DNA of 64,000 nt. Origin: Tubiluchus corallicola. Its lineage: Eukaryota; Priapulida; Priapulimorpha; Priapulimorphida; Tubiluchidae. The DNA is taken from positions 686,001 to 750,000 of the forward strand of contig JAQGDQ010000017.1 in NCBI GenBank assembly GCA_030141605.1. The letters are read 5' to 3'. Each line of letters opens with the position of its first letter. The first letter of the stretch is position 1. Shown here one piece after another: positions 37,601 through 49,100 of the stretch. The position numbers and the translations under genes are program-made. The notes below the pieces were generated by a model that was not told the DNA's origin, made no database searches, and was given only the letters and a program-made list of their open reading frames with translations.

Positions 37601-39804
37601 TTATCATTTCTTTATTATCTGGTTGCATACAAATTTTAATGTAAATGTGATACAATTTTATGTTTGGCATTGCATATAACTTTTTAGCAATAAAGAATAT
37701 TAATAATCAAATAAATAATAAGCAAAAATAAATGGATTGAACTAAATCGAAAAAGTGAGTTGATAATGTAAGAAAGTAAAATGAGAGATAATGTAATGTG
37801 AGACGCACTAAGCTAAGGTGAGTAAAGACTGGAAAAGAGACAGCAGTGCAGAACAAAGCAACATGTGTTAAAGGAAGACAGGATGATTTTTCATATACTA
37901 ACCCGTTTTCAAATCCAATAAAAAGTATGCATTTTAACACAATTAATACTGCACAAAAAGCTATCTGATAATTAGATAATAGATTAAAAACTAAATTAAC
38001 GGTGGGCAAGCCCAGTTATTGATGACATCACAAGCTAACATAACTTTCAAAGGCAAAAATATTCCACAAGCGTGTGGCACATGTTTGCGAAAACGAAAAT
38101 TTAAGTACAGTGGTTTTGTAACATATTCAGTGTGTTGTACTAAAACTAGGCAAGTTTTAAGATAAAAACTTGTCAAATCTACCTCTGTGCTCACACTTGA
38201 GCTGTTGAATGTGCATAGTTCGTCACAAATTAACACATCTGAACTGAGAGGTACAGCACCTGTTTTTTGTACAATGCATTTCTGAAATGCCGGCGCTAGT
38301 GCCCATCTAACTAGTGAATGGCGTAATACATATAACAGCGAAGAACTAGTGGCACAAACGTGAAATTGTGTTTGTGTAAAAATTCTTTTAGGAAATTCAT
38401 TTTTGAAAAAATAGTATGTTTCCTTTCGATATCCGGTTATCCTTTAACTATTGGTGTGACATTAAAAGAAATGCAGAGATTTTCTATTTTTTCTGAGAAA
38501 TTAACTGCTTCTGAAAAAATAGTTATTTCACTACAAGTCAAAGACTTCCATAGAAAACAATGTAGAAGCATCAAATACATTCGAGGGTCAGGACTCATAC
38601 AATTAAATGGCTTTACAAGTTTTGTTTACATTTGTAGATTATTTGTTTACCAAGTGGTAAAAGTAAGTATTTATCCTAAAGACACTGTAGTAGCTACACA
38701 ATTTGCCTGAAATAGTAAATAAAATTCTGTGTTTAAAACACAGAGCATTTACCTCATCGCCCACCGAAGGACGAGAAGACCCATAAACGGAAGAAAACTC
38801 AAAAAATATGTTTCCATTAATCATACCATACTTTGGTAGAATGCTGGTAACTTTGCCTTCAAAATTTATTGTCTCTGGCCCACTAATAGCCTTATTTGCA
38901 CTGCCAGTTTTGTCATCTAAAAAAAATCTCTAAATTAGTGCAGTATTCAAAATTTTCTTTTCTACCAGGTGTTTCAATAGTCACTCATTATTTTTAAAAA
39001 TTTCTTGAAAAAGCAAAATTTTACAAAATTTCAGTAGTACACTAAAACAATTCTGAACTATGGAGTAAGAGTTTACCGCAAGGCGAATTACGCTGGTTGA
39101 TCAGGTATAAAGAAAACTGAAAATCAAATTAGTATGAGGGACTCTTCAAACAGTCAGTTTTTCTCATTTGTTATTTTTAATGGAAAAGAATCAGTTATAA
39201 TTAATTTAATAATTAGCTAAAAAGTACCACAACTTTTCAAGTATGAGTTTAGTGCAGACATTATAGTCTCGTGGTAATGCGTCTGCTTTCCAACTGGAGG
39301 TCATGAGTTCGAAACTGAGGTCAGGAATACCATAGACTTTAACCCTGTTGTTACTCTCCCTGGCATGTGGAATTTAGGATAAAAGCGGGGTAATAATAGT
39401 TTCTGATACGTAGTTGTACAAATGTTATTTGCAGCTGGCAAAAAGCTCTTTGAATGTATGTTAATTGTTCATCCAAAAGCCGACTTTAAATAAAGATCAT
39501 CGTTACTATATTATATTATTATTATTATTATTATATATAGTTACATCATCAGTATGATGAATAATTTAGCTGAATTATTCTTCTTCTTGGTCCTGTTTAG
39601 TGACCTACAACCCAGTTTTCTAGCAGCATAAAACAGAAAAGAAATATTTATTTTGGCCTAAGTTGAGATTCATTAAGGGCCTGTATAAATTATGCATTGA
39701 TTTATAACGACTAATAAATAAATTAAACTGAATTGCATAAACTTACCTTCAGTAGCATCACTCTTCCAAAAGTATGCTGAAAGTTTCCATAAGCTGCTTA
39801 ACAT
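19609..39804 (-). CDS. MOV10L1: MOV10L1-type piRNA helicase, complete, 18 coding exons
   Basis: Coding exons in order: 39804-39747, 38916-38753, 36989-36268, 35441-35292, 34417-34229, 33979-33767, 33242-33026, 32111-31962, 30784-30634, 28336-28109, 27066-26842, 25985-25795, 24900-24736, 24186-24010, 22651-22502, 21832-21725, 21244-21104, 19860-19609. They sum to 3651 bases, 1216 residues plus stop; human MOV10L1 is near 1211. The N-terminus [14 protein letters not shown] fits MOV10L1 rather than MOV10. Cold-shock-like units follow at [10 protein letters not shown] (49-58), NYDIIF and [11 protein letters not shown] (257-267). The UPF1-like SF1 helicase has GPPGTGKT (745-752), DEAG (863-866), [24 protein letters not shown] (1068-1078) and [11 protein letters not shown] (motif VI). 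A Ser/Asp/Glu-rich tail fills about 1178-1216. In mice and fly relatives this ATPase feeds piRNA precursors to the processing nuclease in the germline; that role is inferred here. An acceptor at 39842, before the start codon, suggests a 5' UTR intron. The exon 11 donor (gtccgt) is weak. Confidence 0.95.
24305..24695 (-). mobile_element. MITE, family H, copy 2
   Basis: The termini ATAAGCCTTTTCACAGTT and AACTGTGAAAAGGCTTAT form a perfect 18-bp inverted repeat about 390 bp apart. The interior matches the element at 4208-4592 in the opposite orientation (tagcaggatcttgcttgg, aagccgtctgc). It is non-coding and sits in the MOV10L1 intron between coding exons 13 and 14. A clear target duplication was not found. 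Confidence 0.75.
25167..25563 (-). mobile_element. hAT-like MITE, family B, inverted copy
   Basis: It begins CAGAGGTGGCTCGA and ends CGGGCTGCTACTG. The interior is the reverse complement of the other family B copies: caatattatcaata and caatggctgaaaagcagc match after inversion. It lies in the MOV10L1 intron between coding exons 12 and 13. No convincing target duplication is visible. Confidence 0.65.
27595..28045. repeat. 31-bp tandem repeat inside a possible hAT-like element
   Basis: From about 27605 to 27725 a unit close to gatttcgataaacaataagg plus atttgctacac repeats about four times. The wider block ends with several atcgata motifs (27905-28005). Its edges ttagtgatcagaac and ttgattcccatcacg are weakly inverted and resemble the TAGTGATGGGAA ends of some hAT elements, but no target duplication is evident. 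It lies in the MOV10L1 intron between coding exons 10 and 11. Confidence 0.45.
28675..28740. repeat. CA-rich microsatellite
   Basis: An imperfect cacaca/catg tract in the MOV10L1 intron between coding exons 9 and 10. It has no coding meaning. Confidence 0.8.
30911..31465 (-). mobile_element. TA-type transposon, family C, inverted degraded copy
   Basis: The left end cagcaggtgccgtttataag matches the 17-bp terminus of the element at 6943-7757. The sequence gttaattgggtcaaaacacg near 31411 is the reverse complement of that element's left subterminal region, so the copy is inverted. Its right terminus is too diverged to define. It lies in the MOV10L1 intron between coding exons 8 and 9. Confidence 0.65.
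31626..31906 (+). mobile_element. hAT MITE, 281 bp, perfect 8-bp target duplication
   Basis: It starts CAGTGGCGTAGC and ends GCTACGCCCTTG, inverted with ten of twelve positions matching. TTACTAAT flanks it perfectly (31618-31625 and 31907-31914), the hAT signature. The interior holds a run of eleven G and no transposase. The insertion lies 48 bp beyond the 3' edge of MOV10L1 coding exon 8 (31962), just inside the intron. Confidence 0.85.
34637..34752. repeat. Degenerate interstitial telomere-like tract
   Basis: About 115 bp are built of TTAGGG and near variants (gggttggggttgaggttgag, ggattagggttaggc). The animal telomere unit is TTAGGG, but the array is imperfect throughout. It lies in the MOV10L1 intron between coding exons 4 and 5. 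A simple expansion of a GGTTA-like minisatellite is an equal possibility. Confidence 0.7.
35618..35960 (+). mobile_element. tRNA-derived SINE (probable)
   Basis: A box-like TGGCGCAGTGGC at 35625-35636 and B box-like GGTACGAATCC at 35673-35683 are spaced as in a tRNA-type internal RNA polymerase III promoter. The downstream body has no cloverleaf continuation, so it is a SINE head rather than a tRNA gene. The right boundary is uncertain. It lies in the MOV10L1 intron between coding exons 3 and 4. Confidence 0.55.
37870..38440 (+). repeat. Interspersed repeat family A, copy 2
   Basis: It matches the copy at 10395 from gacaggatgatttttcatat through gttgatgacatcacaagc-like sequence to ttttgaaaaaatagtatg. 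It lies in the MOV10L1 intron between coding exons 2 and 3, inserted in the orientation opposite to that gene. Confidence 0.75.
39252..39540 (+). mobile_element. tRNA-derived SINE with ATT tail
   Basis: TAGTCTCGTGGTAATGCG (A box-like) and GAGTTCGAAAC (B box-like, 39305-39315) make a tRNA-like head. The element ends in a run of tattatt units (39515-39536), as in SINEs with short tandem tails. It lies in the first coding intron of MOV10L1. Confidence 0.65.
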
Positions 39805-42800
39805 TTTGACGCATTATATTCTCGGATAAGGTCAAGAAAGGTCTGAAACAAAAAATACCATGCACTAGTTGATGCAGTAAATTGAATTCAAATATGAGCG
39901 TGCTTTACATCAATTAAAAAAAGCTTATAAACCTCTGATTGCTCGTGAATATATCTAATCTGATCCTCCACATTGGAATGGTAGCAACATAAAAGCAATC
40001 AAAAGCAGTTTAACAATAACAATAATATTGCTCATTCTAAGTAAGATATATTTTGTTGTGTGTTTTGTTTTGTTTCTCTCTCTCTTTTGCCAATCAGTCC
40101 TGTTAATGATAGCTTCTTTTTTCCTCTTTATTTGAAATTGCTGAGCTTGGTCTATTTTCATTGGCACCATTATTATCATTTTACAATTTTACACTCTGCA
40201 CTTATGTTTTGCACATAATAAATTTCATTATTATAATAAACAACAAACTGGGCAAGCACAAACATAGTTAGCATTAAAATATGATTAAAAATATCAAACA
40301 TCAAAGCTTAATTAGTTACGCCAATCACCAATTTCCGATTAGACCCTTGACTTTTTCTGCTGAGTGAATGATTACAGATCACTACTTGATCAGATAGATC
40401 ATGCACCTCTTTTTGCAATTTTACAAAAATGGTCATTCATCCTCAAACACTTTTCAAAATGAAACAACTATTAATCGTGTAAAATTTGGTAGCTGTTTCA
40501 TTGACAAGGAATAATGAACTGCAGCAAGAGGCCCACTTAACAAAGATGTATTTGTACTTTGTGACTATGATGTGCGAAAAACCCCTTGCAATGACACATA
40601 AGCCAGGACAGCAAAGCGCCACAAACTTAGGAATAAGTTTCCTACTATGTGATATCATAACATATCATATAATAGTACTAATAAAACGTTCATTACATAA
40701 TCGCCACCCTAACGCGAAAAAATGGAACGGAGTTTGCAAGACTTGGTGGCAGTAAGAGGGTCGAAGTTGGGATACGTTACCTGCCATACAAGGCACTGAC
40801 AAGAGTTCACAGGAAAGTATAACTTGTAATGTAAATTTTAGTAATTAAAATAAAAACGCAAAAATCCAAAATCAACACTGACAACAGTGTCACTGTCATT
40901 ACTACATGCGACAATTCATGAAACAAAAAAAGTTGACGATTTTTTAGATTAATGGCGGTAATTTAATTTATTTTTTATCAGCGGAATTATAAAAACTGTT
41001 AGCTTTACTTTCAAAATTAACTTTCACACAAAAGTTCACACAAAACATATTACAAGGCAGTTTGTTTACATTTTACCAATGCGCGGCCATAACGTGATGG
41101 CGCACCTGTTGTTGTGCCCGCTAGATGTATGATCCTTAAACCACAGATAAAAATTTTAATCGGTAAAAGACTATAATCCGGCACGCTCACAAAATTGAAA
41201 AAAATTGAATCTTTTTGAAACTCTCGACTGATGATGAAGCATTGATGGCTTATGATGGAAGATGATTTCAGGGTTGAACTACAGCATGCCTGAAGAAGTG
41301 CACGTGAGGTCTGGTATTTGTTTTAGCTAGTTGCACAATTATTATGAGGAAGTTAAGAAGATCCACCGCGGCATTATACAATCCCTTCTGCATTTAATAA
41401 GTTTTCGCCTCAACTAACTAACTAATTAAGTAATTAATAATAATGATAATACCAATAAAAATAACAATAATAATAACAACAACATAATAATAAATATGTA
41501 ATTAATATTGTCATATTCTTATAGAGAAGTTCAGAGTAGGCTTCCCGACACCTGCATAGACATAGTCTGATAACTTTGCCAATTTGCTTAATTCTTATTA
41601 ATTTTGTTGAAATAATGGCATTCTTAGTTAGTTCTCGTATTCTATCCCTTAGTGCCAAAAATTTTGATATATATGTATGCGATATAACTTTGTCACGTTT
41701 GAAAAATATAACTTATATGTTCAAAAACGGCACATAGGATTATGGCAGGTGTTACATTAATGTACAATATACATCTTATTGCATTGGTTATTCAAAAATC
41801 ATGGAGATCAAGACACGCCAAAGGCTTTACTTTTATCAAAAAAGATACGCTATATCTGAACACCTCACTTATAATCGTGATTACTTACAGTATTAAACTT
41901 CCATAATTCTGTACATTCTGCATGATTTGCTTAGGAACAAAAACTACAATTAAGAAAATAAATTAACAGAGAATGCTTTTAAGAACACGACTCAGAGAGG
42001 AATATTCACCTTGGACACGTTTTGGCAATACATCTCTTAGTGGATTGAAGATTAAGCAACAGAATTCAGCTTGCAGATACAATATTAAATAACCATTAGC
42101 TGATAAAAGGCAGAAATACAAAAGTAATACAAAATGTTAATAAAAATTGTTTCTAAGCAATGATCTTGGGAGCACGTAATTTTTTACTACATTGAATTAA
42201 GGTTTACATCTGATACTGCACCATACTGGTTTGATCAACCGCCTCGTACTATAATTAATTTTAAAAAAATGATAAAGTCATTTTAGCTAGATGGACATTT
42301 GAATCTTTCACATATTTACGTTATCTTCAATTGGTATTTTTATTTCGTTTTTAATATTTTTTTATTTAATATTTTTTATTGGTTTTTTAATTTAATAAAT
42401 TTATTTTGTTTTATTTTTTAATTCATGTTTATGTATTAAATTTTTATTTTTTTATTTATGCAATAAAAATTCTATTTTTTTCTTATTTTTGGATTACAAT
42501 ATGATTCACTACGTATTCCCATATATAATAATTACTTACTCCGTAATTGCGCCTGATTGCGGCCAATCCCCATTTCTACAATTAAACATTTCCTCAATAG
42601 AGGACGCCACAGTAATTGCGATAGTCAATTTCCGCACAATGTAAAGTATTTCCGGATTTATTCTTGGAGGCTCGATTTGGTAAATACATTTTGGTCACAA
42701 ATTAATACTTTGCATTTGTTTATTTTTACCTGTTATAGCTGATTTCAGAAATTCGCCATATTTTAGTTTGCCGAACAGAACGCATCATTATTATTATGAT

Positions 42801-43149
42801 TAAATTTAATAATCGTATTACAATAGGACTTACAGGTGCCTGCTCTGTAGGTAGATGATCACTTTCTGGAACCATCTGTTCTCAGATTGTCACTGTATTG
42901 ATCTTGAAAGATAGCATTTTCAGACTTGCCATATCTCACGTAGACCTGTCCCTCTTAAGAGATGCATTTTAGCTGTTGCAGCACTTACCAGCTTGCTAAT
43001 TAATAACCCCATTATTATATTATGGCATTAATTCTTTATTTTCCTAGGAATTTTAAATGCTGTAACATGTTTTTTTGATCAACAGATTGCATTTTGGCAA
43101 TATTTCAAGATAACTTGTAGAGTAACAATGCTGTCACTTTTTAGGTACA
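39805..43149. promoter_or_regulatory. Divergent intergenic region between MOV10L1 and ARIH2
   Basis: About 3.3 kb separate the two start codons. Acceptor-like sites lie just before each: tgtttcag on the minus strand ending at 39843, and tcactttttag ending at 43144. Both genes therefore probably have non-coding first exons within this interval. I could not identify core promoter elements with confidence. A block at 41218-41360 resembles 46606-46750 and may be a LINE or SINE remnant. A/T-rich low complexity dominates 42340-42490. Confidence 0.4.
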
Positions 43150-46100
43150 ATGGCAGCGGCTGTGCAGGACACTGATAGTGACTATGACGACGGTGATGCT
43201 AGTAGTGAGATGGATTTTGACGATTACTATGGAGGGGATGACATCGACGTTGACCAGTCAGATCCGTTGAAACACGATCTAGAATATTTTGAGTTTGAAT
43301 GCTTACAGATGGAAGATGTTGAACGTCTGCTGAACGAACTTGTTGAAGCTTTGAGTAATAGTGCAAAAGTACGGAGAATTGTTCTTTTTCGTCTTGTTTT
43401 CTTTACTACTGGATCAGGACAAGTTGTCTTGTGTAGACAAGATTGTCACCAATCATTTGTTAGTGGCATAATCTCATTAAGAATCTATTTTATTTATTTG
43501 TTACTAAAATAGGTGTAAAATAAATGTTTATCTTGCTCCTGAACTGTAAGATATGGTAGCAGAAAAATTATTAGCCGTTAAAGCTGTCACGTATAAACAG
43601 AAGCATTTAGTTTATGCCCCCTAAACGTTTTCTGATTTTTGTAAATGATAAACGCTTTCCCTTCGGCTTACTTCTGAAATGATAACTACAATAATGTTAT
43701 GACGATATAAAATGCACTTACAGTTGTTGGTTCAACTCGCTTGTAAATTAAATTGATAAACTAAGCCGTGGTCAGGCTGCTGCTGTTTGCTACTCCAAGG
43801 CTCACCCGTTATAATTAATGACTAGCTGGTCATAATTTTCCAACCTGGAATGTACATTGTCGTGGAGGGGGGCGGGGAATTTTTGCATAAATTGGTTCAT
43901 TAATTTCACATAATGAATGAGAATATGCCAAAAAAGCAGTTTAAAAAGCAATGACTGCAAATTATGAGATGGATCAATGTAAGTCTTAACATAATATCAG
44001 AAAAACAAAACAAGTTTAAAGCCTATTTCAGGTAATTATAGTAGTGATCCACCCAGGTGAGGTTACTGTAACTAATAGCTAATCAGTCCAGTCACTGTGG
44101 TGGTAATTAATTACAGCATCTAGACTCTACAGTGACTGTATTTCAACTAAATTATACAGATGAAAGCACCTGTAGTCATATATCTAAGTCACTTTAATTA
44201 ATTGCGACAGGTAATGAATATATATTCCCCCACTCAGACCGTATTTTATATCTCCTCTGCGCGTATTTAGTACCTGAACATCTCGTAAATGGAATCATTT
44301 TGTTTAGCAAGCATTGTGTAACCGTAAAACAAACTTAATAAATAATGCAGTCCTATTAGGTGTTAAGTTATTATTAGAAATCAAATGTTACGTTTTTCTT
44401 GTTAGAAAATTAAACATTTTTGTATAATTGCACATACCATAACTGAAATTGGAATTTTTACAACAAACCGAGTGGCATTTTATACCGTGAACAACAGTTG
44501 CCAATGATTTCACTGATCTGATTTCTCTATTGATATCAACTATTGATGACATCACAAACTAACATAATTTTTAACAGCAAAAATATTTCATGAGCGTGTT
44601 GAGTGTGTTTGCGAAACCGAAAATTGAAGTACAGTGCTACCATAAGATATTCAGTGTGTTGTACTAAAACTAGGTAAAAGTTTAAACATAATAATGCAAA
44701 TTTTGAATTTACCGCTGCGTTCACGCATGAGCTGTCGAACGTGTGTAGTTTGTTTCAAACTAACACACCTGAACTAAGAGGTACAGCACCTGTTTTTATT
44801 CATTGCATTTCCGAAATGCAGGCCCTAGTACCCGTCTAACTAGCGAATAGCGAAATGCATGTAACAGCGACAAACTAGTGGCGCGAACGTGAAATTGCGT
44901 TTGTGTGGTAATGAAGTTTTCGCGTAAGTCATTTATGAAAAAATAGTGCGTTTCCTTTCAATATTTTAAAGAGTAGATTGTTTTAACCTATAGGTTAAGA
45001 TTGGGTCTGGGTGAATACTAAGTATCACCACATTTTCTTCTACACTCGAATTTAAAATTTTAAGTCAAATCATCCCACCGTCCTAAGTTTAGTCATTCGT
45101 GCTAGGTTCTATAGCTGCTTACTTTGCAATTTTTTTGTATTTTCCTTTGTCCATTCCATTGGTTGAATTTTTTTATATAGATATGTCCATCATTAGCTAA
45201 GTTACTGCTGCATGGTAGCAAATGGCGACTGGACGACGTAATTGACCGTTATCACCGGGATCCAAACAAGGTGCTCGTTGATTCACGAATCAAAGCGACA
45301 GCTGTGTTCAAACCGCAGGTATTTGTCATTATATTTATATGATTTTATGGCATGCTACTTGAATATGATTTGAATGCTGTTATGTTGTGTCATTGTAGCT
45401 AATTACAATTTATTAACTAATTTATTAATATGAGATGGTGTATTAAGCCTCATCCAGCCTTATCCAAAGCAATAAGGACCTAGATGGTGACTACCGTATA
45501 TACTCGCATATAAGCCTACATCGCATATAAGCCGACCCCCTAAAACTGCCTTAAAATGGCCAGTTTTTGCAAAAACCCGTATATAAGCCGACCATCAACT
45601 TGTCTAATTTTACTCCATACCCAATCAACAAAATTGATCCCTTTTTGTCACATTTTGTTAATTGGGTATTTTTGGTTCATAGAAATTTTTTACTATAGAG
45701 ATGTAAAATGCTTACTTTTATGTTACATACTAGAAGAAATAGAAGAAATTATACATTTTGATATGAGTAAAGAAGAAAATATTTTGTTTTCTATTTATTC
45801 ACAAAAAATTATAACATTTCTGTTTATAATTTAACGTAGTGTTCTTAAAAATAATTAGAAACCTTCAAAATCATTGTCACTACCACCCTCATTGTCTGAC
45901 TCACCAAACAGCTTTCTCCATTCCTCTTTTGTGTACTGAACATTGTCATCATCCCACAGTACCTCATCTGCATCATTCTGTGGCCGCGTGCTCACGTTTG
46001 CCTCAGTTTGCCTCATTGGTTTGCTGTTCCTCTATAAGCCACGTGACCCTCGTCTCCCCACGCGCTGCCTACCAATTGGCTGATGACGTCGGCTTCACCA

Positions 46101-49100
46101 CTAGCTCTAGCTTGGTTACGACTCGCAACTGGTGACACACAGTGGTGTATTGCTAAATAAAAAGTAGGTGGGCGGCTAGTCTCAAGACTTACCATTTTAC
46201 ATTCACAAATTTGAAAGAAATTGACATTATTTAAAACCGTTTTTTGAAAAAATGAAAACAAGTAGATTTAATATTAAACCCGTGTACATTTTTAATATTT
46301 TTTATCTAATGAATACCAAAAGCAGACGTTTATTGAAATGTGAATTTTTTCTAAAAAAAAAGTGGGTGGACGGCGATCCCCCACGATCCCCCTCCAATAC
46401 ACCACTGGTGACACACAACCAAATAAAGAGTCAGATAGCGATGAAAATGTGTGACTGGAAAATTGGCATTAGTGTCTGTCCTTGTGTTCATTTTGTTTCA
46501 TGCGCATATAAGTCGACCCCCTGATTTCAGTATTGTATTTTATAGTTCTAAATTCGGCTTATATGCGAGCATATACGGTATCTGTAAACGGTCCTCTCTC
46601 AGATGCCTTATGAAACTGTCAACTGATGAAGCATTGATGGTTGATATTAAAGATGATTCGATGGTTGAACTACGCATTGCCCAAAGAAGTGTGATCTGAT
46701 GTTTGTTCTGGCTGATTACACAAATAAATTAGATAATAACCACAAAGAAGTCTGTGAGGCTGGAAAAAGTCTGTCTCTGTCAGAACTGTGTTTCCACTAA
46801 TTATTTTCAAGCAGTTCACAAGGTCGACAGTCTCATGCCTTTGCTCAAGAATAGAAATTGAAGTGGGATCCAAATCAATAGCAAGACGAATTCACCTATC
46901 CTGTGTTCTTTCAAGAGCATTCTTTTAATATACAGAGTAGCATACCGTATTGTGTATAGTTATTTTATTTTCATTTATGTCGCGCATGAAAATGGACAAT
47001 ATATATAACTTACTTTAGTTATTCCCTGTACTGGTGAATAAATGCTAACTTAAGAATGTTAGCAAATAAATACAGGGTTTGTGATGACAGTAATGCTGTG
47101 TAAAACATGTAAATTTAAACTCCTGCGATGACCATTTGACACACCCATTTTGATGATAAGTTATATGAAACAAGTTTTGATAAGACTGAGTAAAGTTTGA
47201 AAAAATAATCAAGGCATTCGTCTCTAACTAAGTAAAATTTTAAATTACAGTATTTTGCCAATAAGATTAAAAATACGTTTTTTGGTTAGTGGGTGGTGCA
47301 CCCTGGAGGTGAGTCAATGACATGTTACCAGTAGGTTAAAACGTTTTAAATAATTAATAATTTTCTTTTCTAGTTACATAAGTCTTTCAAGTAAGTAAAC
47401 AAAATGCTAAGTAATGTGACGTTTCATGGAAAGTTTTTGAGACATAATTTCACATTTCCTTTTCTGCCCTCCATTTACGTTGTGCGTATATGACGTCATG
47501 TAATGTTACCATCAGAACAATTTTGCCAGGAAATTTAAAATGCAAACAAATCAAAAATCATTTAAATCCTTTTAATGCGAGTATGATATAAGCATAGAAC
47601 TGCTATAAAGTAATATAATTTTTTAAGGTGATTTTTCTGAATCCTACTTATACGCATAGAACTGCTATAAAGTAATATAATTTTTAAGGCGATTTTTCTG
47701 AAACCTGCTTCGAGTACCCCTTTTCTTGTCCTTTAACACCATTGAATTTCTTGTATTTCGGTTGCATGACAAACAATAAATCAAGCATGAAATATAGCGA
47801 TTTGAAATTGTTATTTTATATGGCTTTACGTGCTTAACACACCTCTGCTGATATTGTGCTTTTATATTATTAGGCTGCCAAAGGTTCACAGAAAGGGACA
47901 TACTGCAACGTATGTATGACACGATTCAGCGGAGAGCTGTTACAGAATTTGGCGTGTGGCCATTCATTCTGCAATGACTGTTGGGCCATGCATTTTGAAG
48001 TTCAAGTAAGACAGGGCGTATCAACAAGTGAGTAACATACATTTACACATTTCATTTAAATCATGCTGTTAATATACTTGTTGATCATGTGATGTGCCAG
48101 TACTGATGTAATGTCCTTACTGCATGTGCCATTTTGTTTTGCGACTGTTGGACATTTTCCTCTGCAAAGGAGGTTGTGTTTTCATTGCCATGGATTTGTA
48201 GTTTGTTCGTTAACATAATTACGCAATAGTTACTTCATCGATTTCCGTGAAACTTTCTGGAGGGATGAAGTATGGTATAAGTAAGATTGCTTTCTGTGAT
48301 GGCAATGATCAATTAAGAATTGGGACAGAAGATCAAGTGTATGATTGTATGGGAAAATTCGATGTGGCATCATAATACAGCATGACAGAAAAATTGCAGA
48401 AAGCAAGTGTGTGCGTCATGTATCTTGGAATGTGAGAACAATTGGTTATATTGTAACCTCAGCTGCTGTGCAGTTTGGTAAATAATTACATTTACATTCC
48501 ATATGTCTTGGCGGAGATAGGAACCTCATTCTGATTCTAATTAATTCCCAGATTCTGTTCTGGAGCCAACAAAATACTTCTGTTTCCGTCTAATCGCCCG
48601 GATAAATCGCACACCTGGCCAGGAATTTTCCAATTTTTTTGTATTTTCATATCCTTGCTCGATGCAGTCATATAAAGGCGTATTTTTAAATTTAAAATGT
48701 AAAACGCAATAATTGTTATAACATCCTTCTTTCGGGGAACGCAGGACGCGGCCAACTCTCGGCCAGGGTTGCCCCGTTTTTATGATGCTCATTATAAAGG
48801 AGGCTAAAAAGTATGGAATTTTTCGCCAAATTGGTGTATTAACGGCCAAACAGTGTTGCAGCTTATCCCTTAATTATCAACACATATGTGCGTTCACGAT
48901 ACAAAAAAGAAACTATACAATAATCAATAATTATTCGTTAATTTAGTAATGCGAAACTAAAAGACAAAAGCGTGAAAAAATGTGCATTGAAAAAATTTAA
49001 AGCATTACTGCTAACCAGTAAGAAATAAACAAACTTTGATTTCAACTGATTTTAAATACTCCACGATTGAATACTCCAGAAAAAAGATGTTGCAGAACAA

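Larger units (their letters stand above)
45494..46578 (-). mobile_element. TA-flanked pogo/mariner-like transposon relic, family D
   Basis: The ends CCGTATATACTCGCATATAA (continuing gcc) and the inverted gene-ward copy ending GCGAGCATATACGG match over about 23 positions with one mismatch. TA flanks both sides (45492-45493 and 46579-46580). Internal ataagccgaccccc and ataagtcgaccccc motifs repeat near each end. The interior keeps a transposase-tail relic on the minus strand and a later nested hAT MITE (46140-46407). The element lies in ARIH2 intron 2. Confidence 0.8.
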
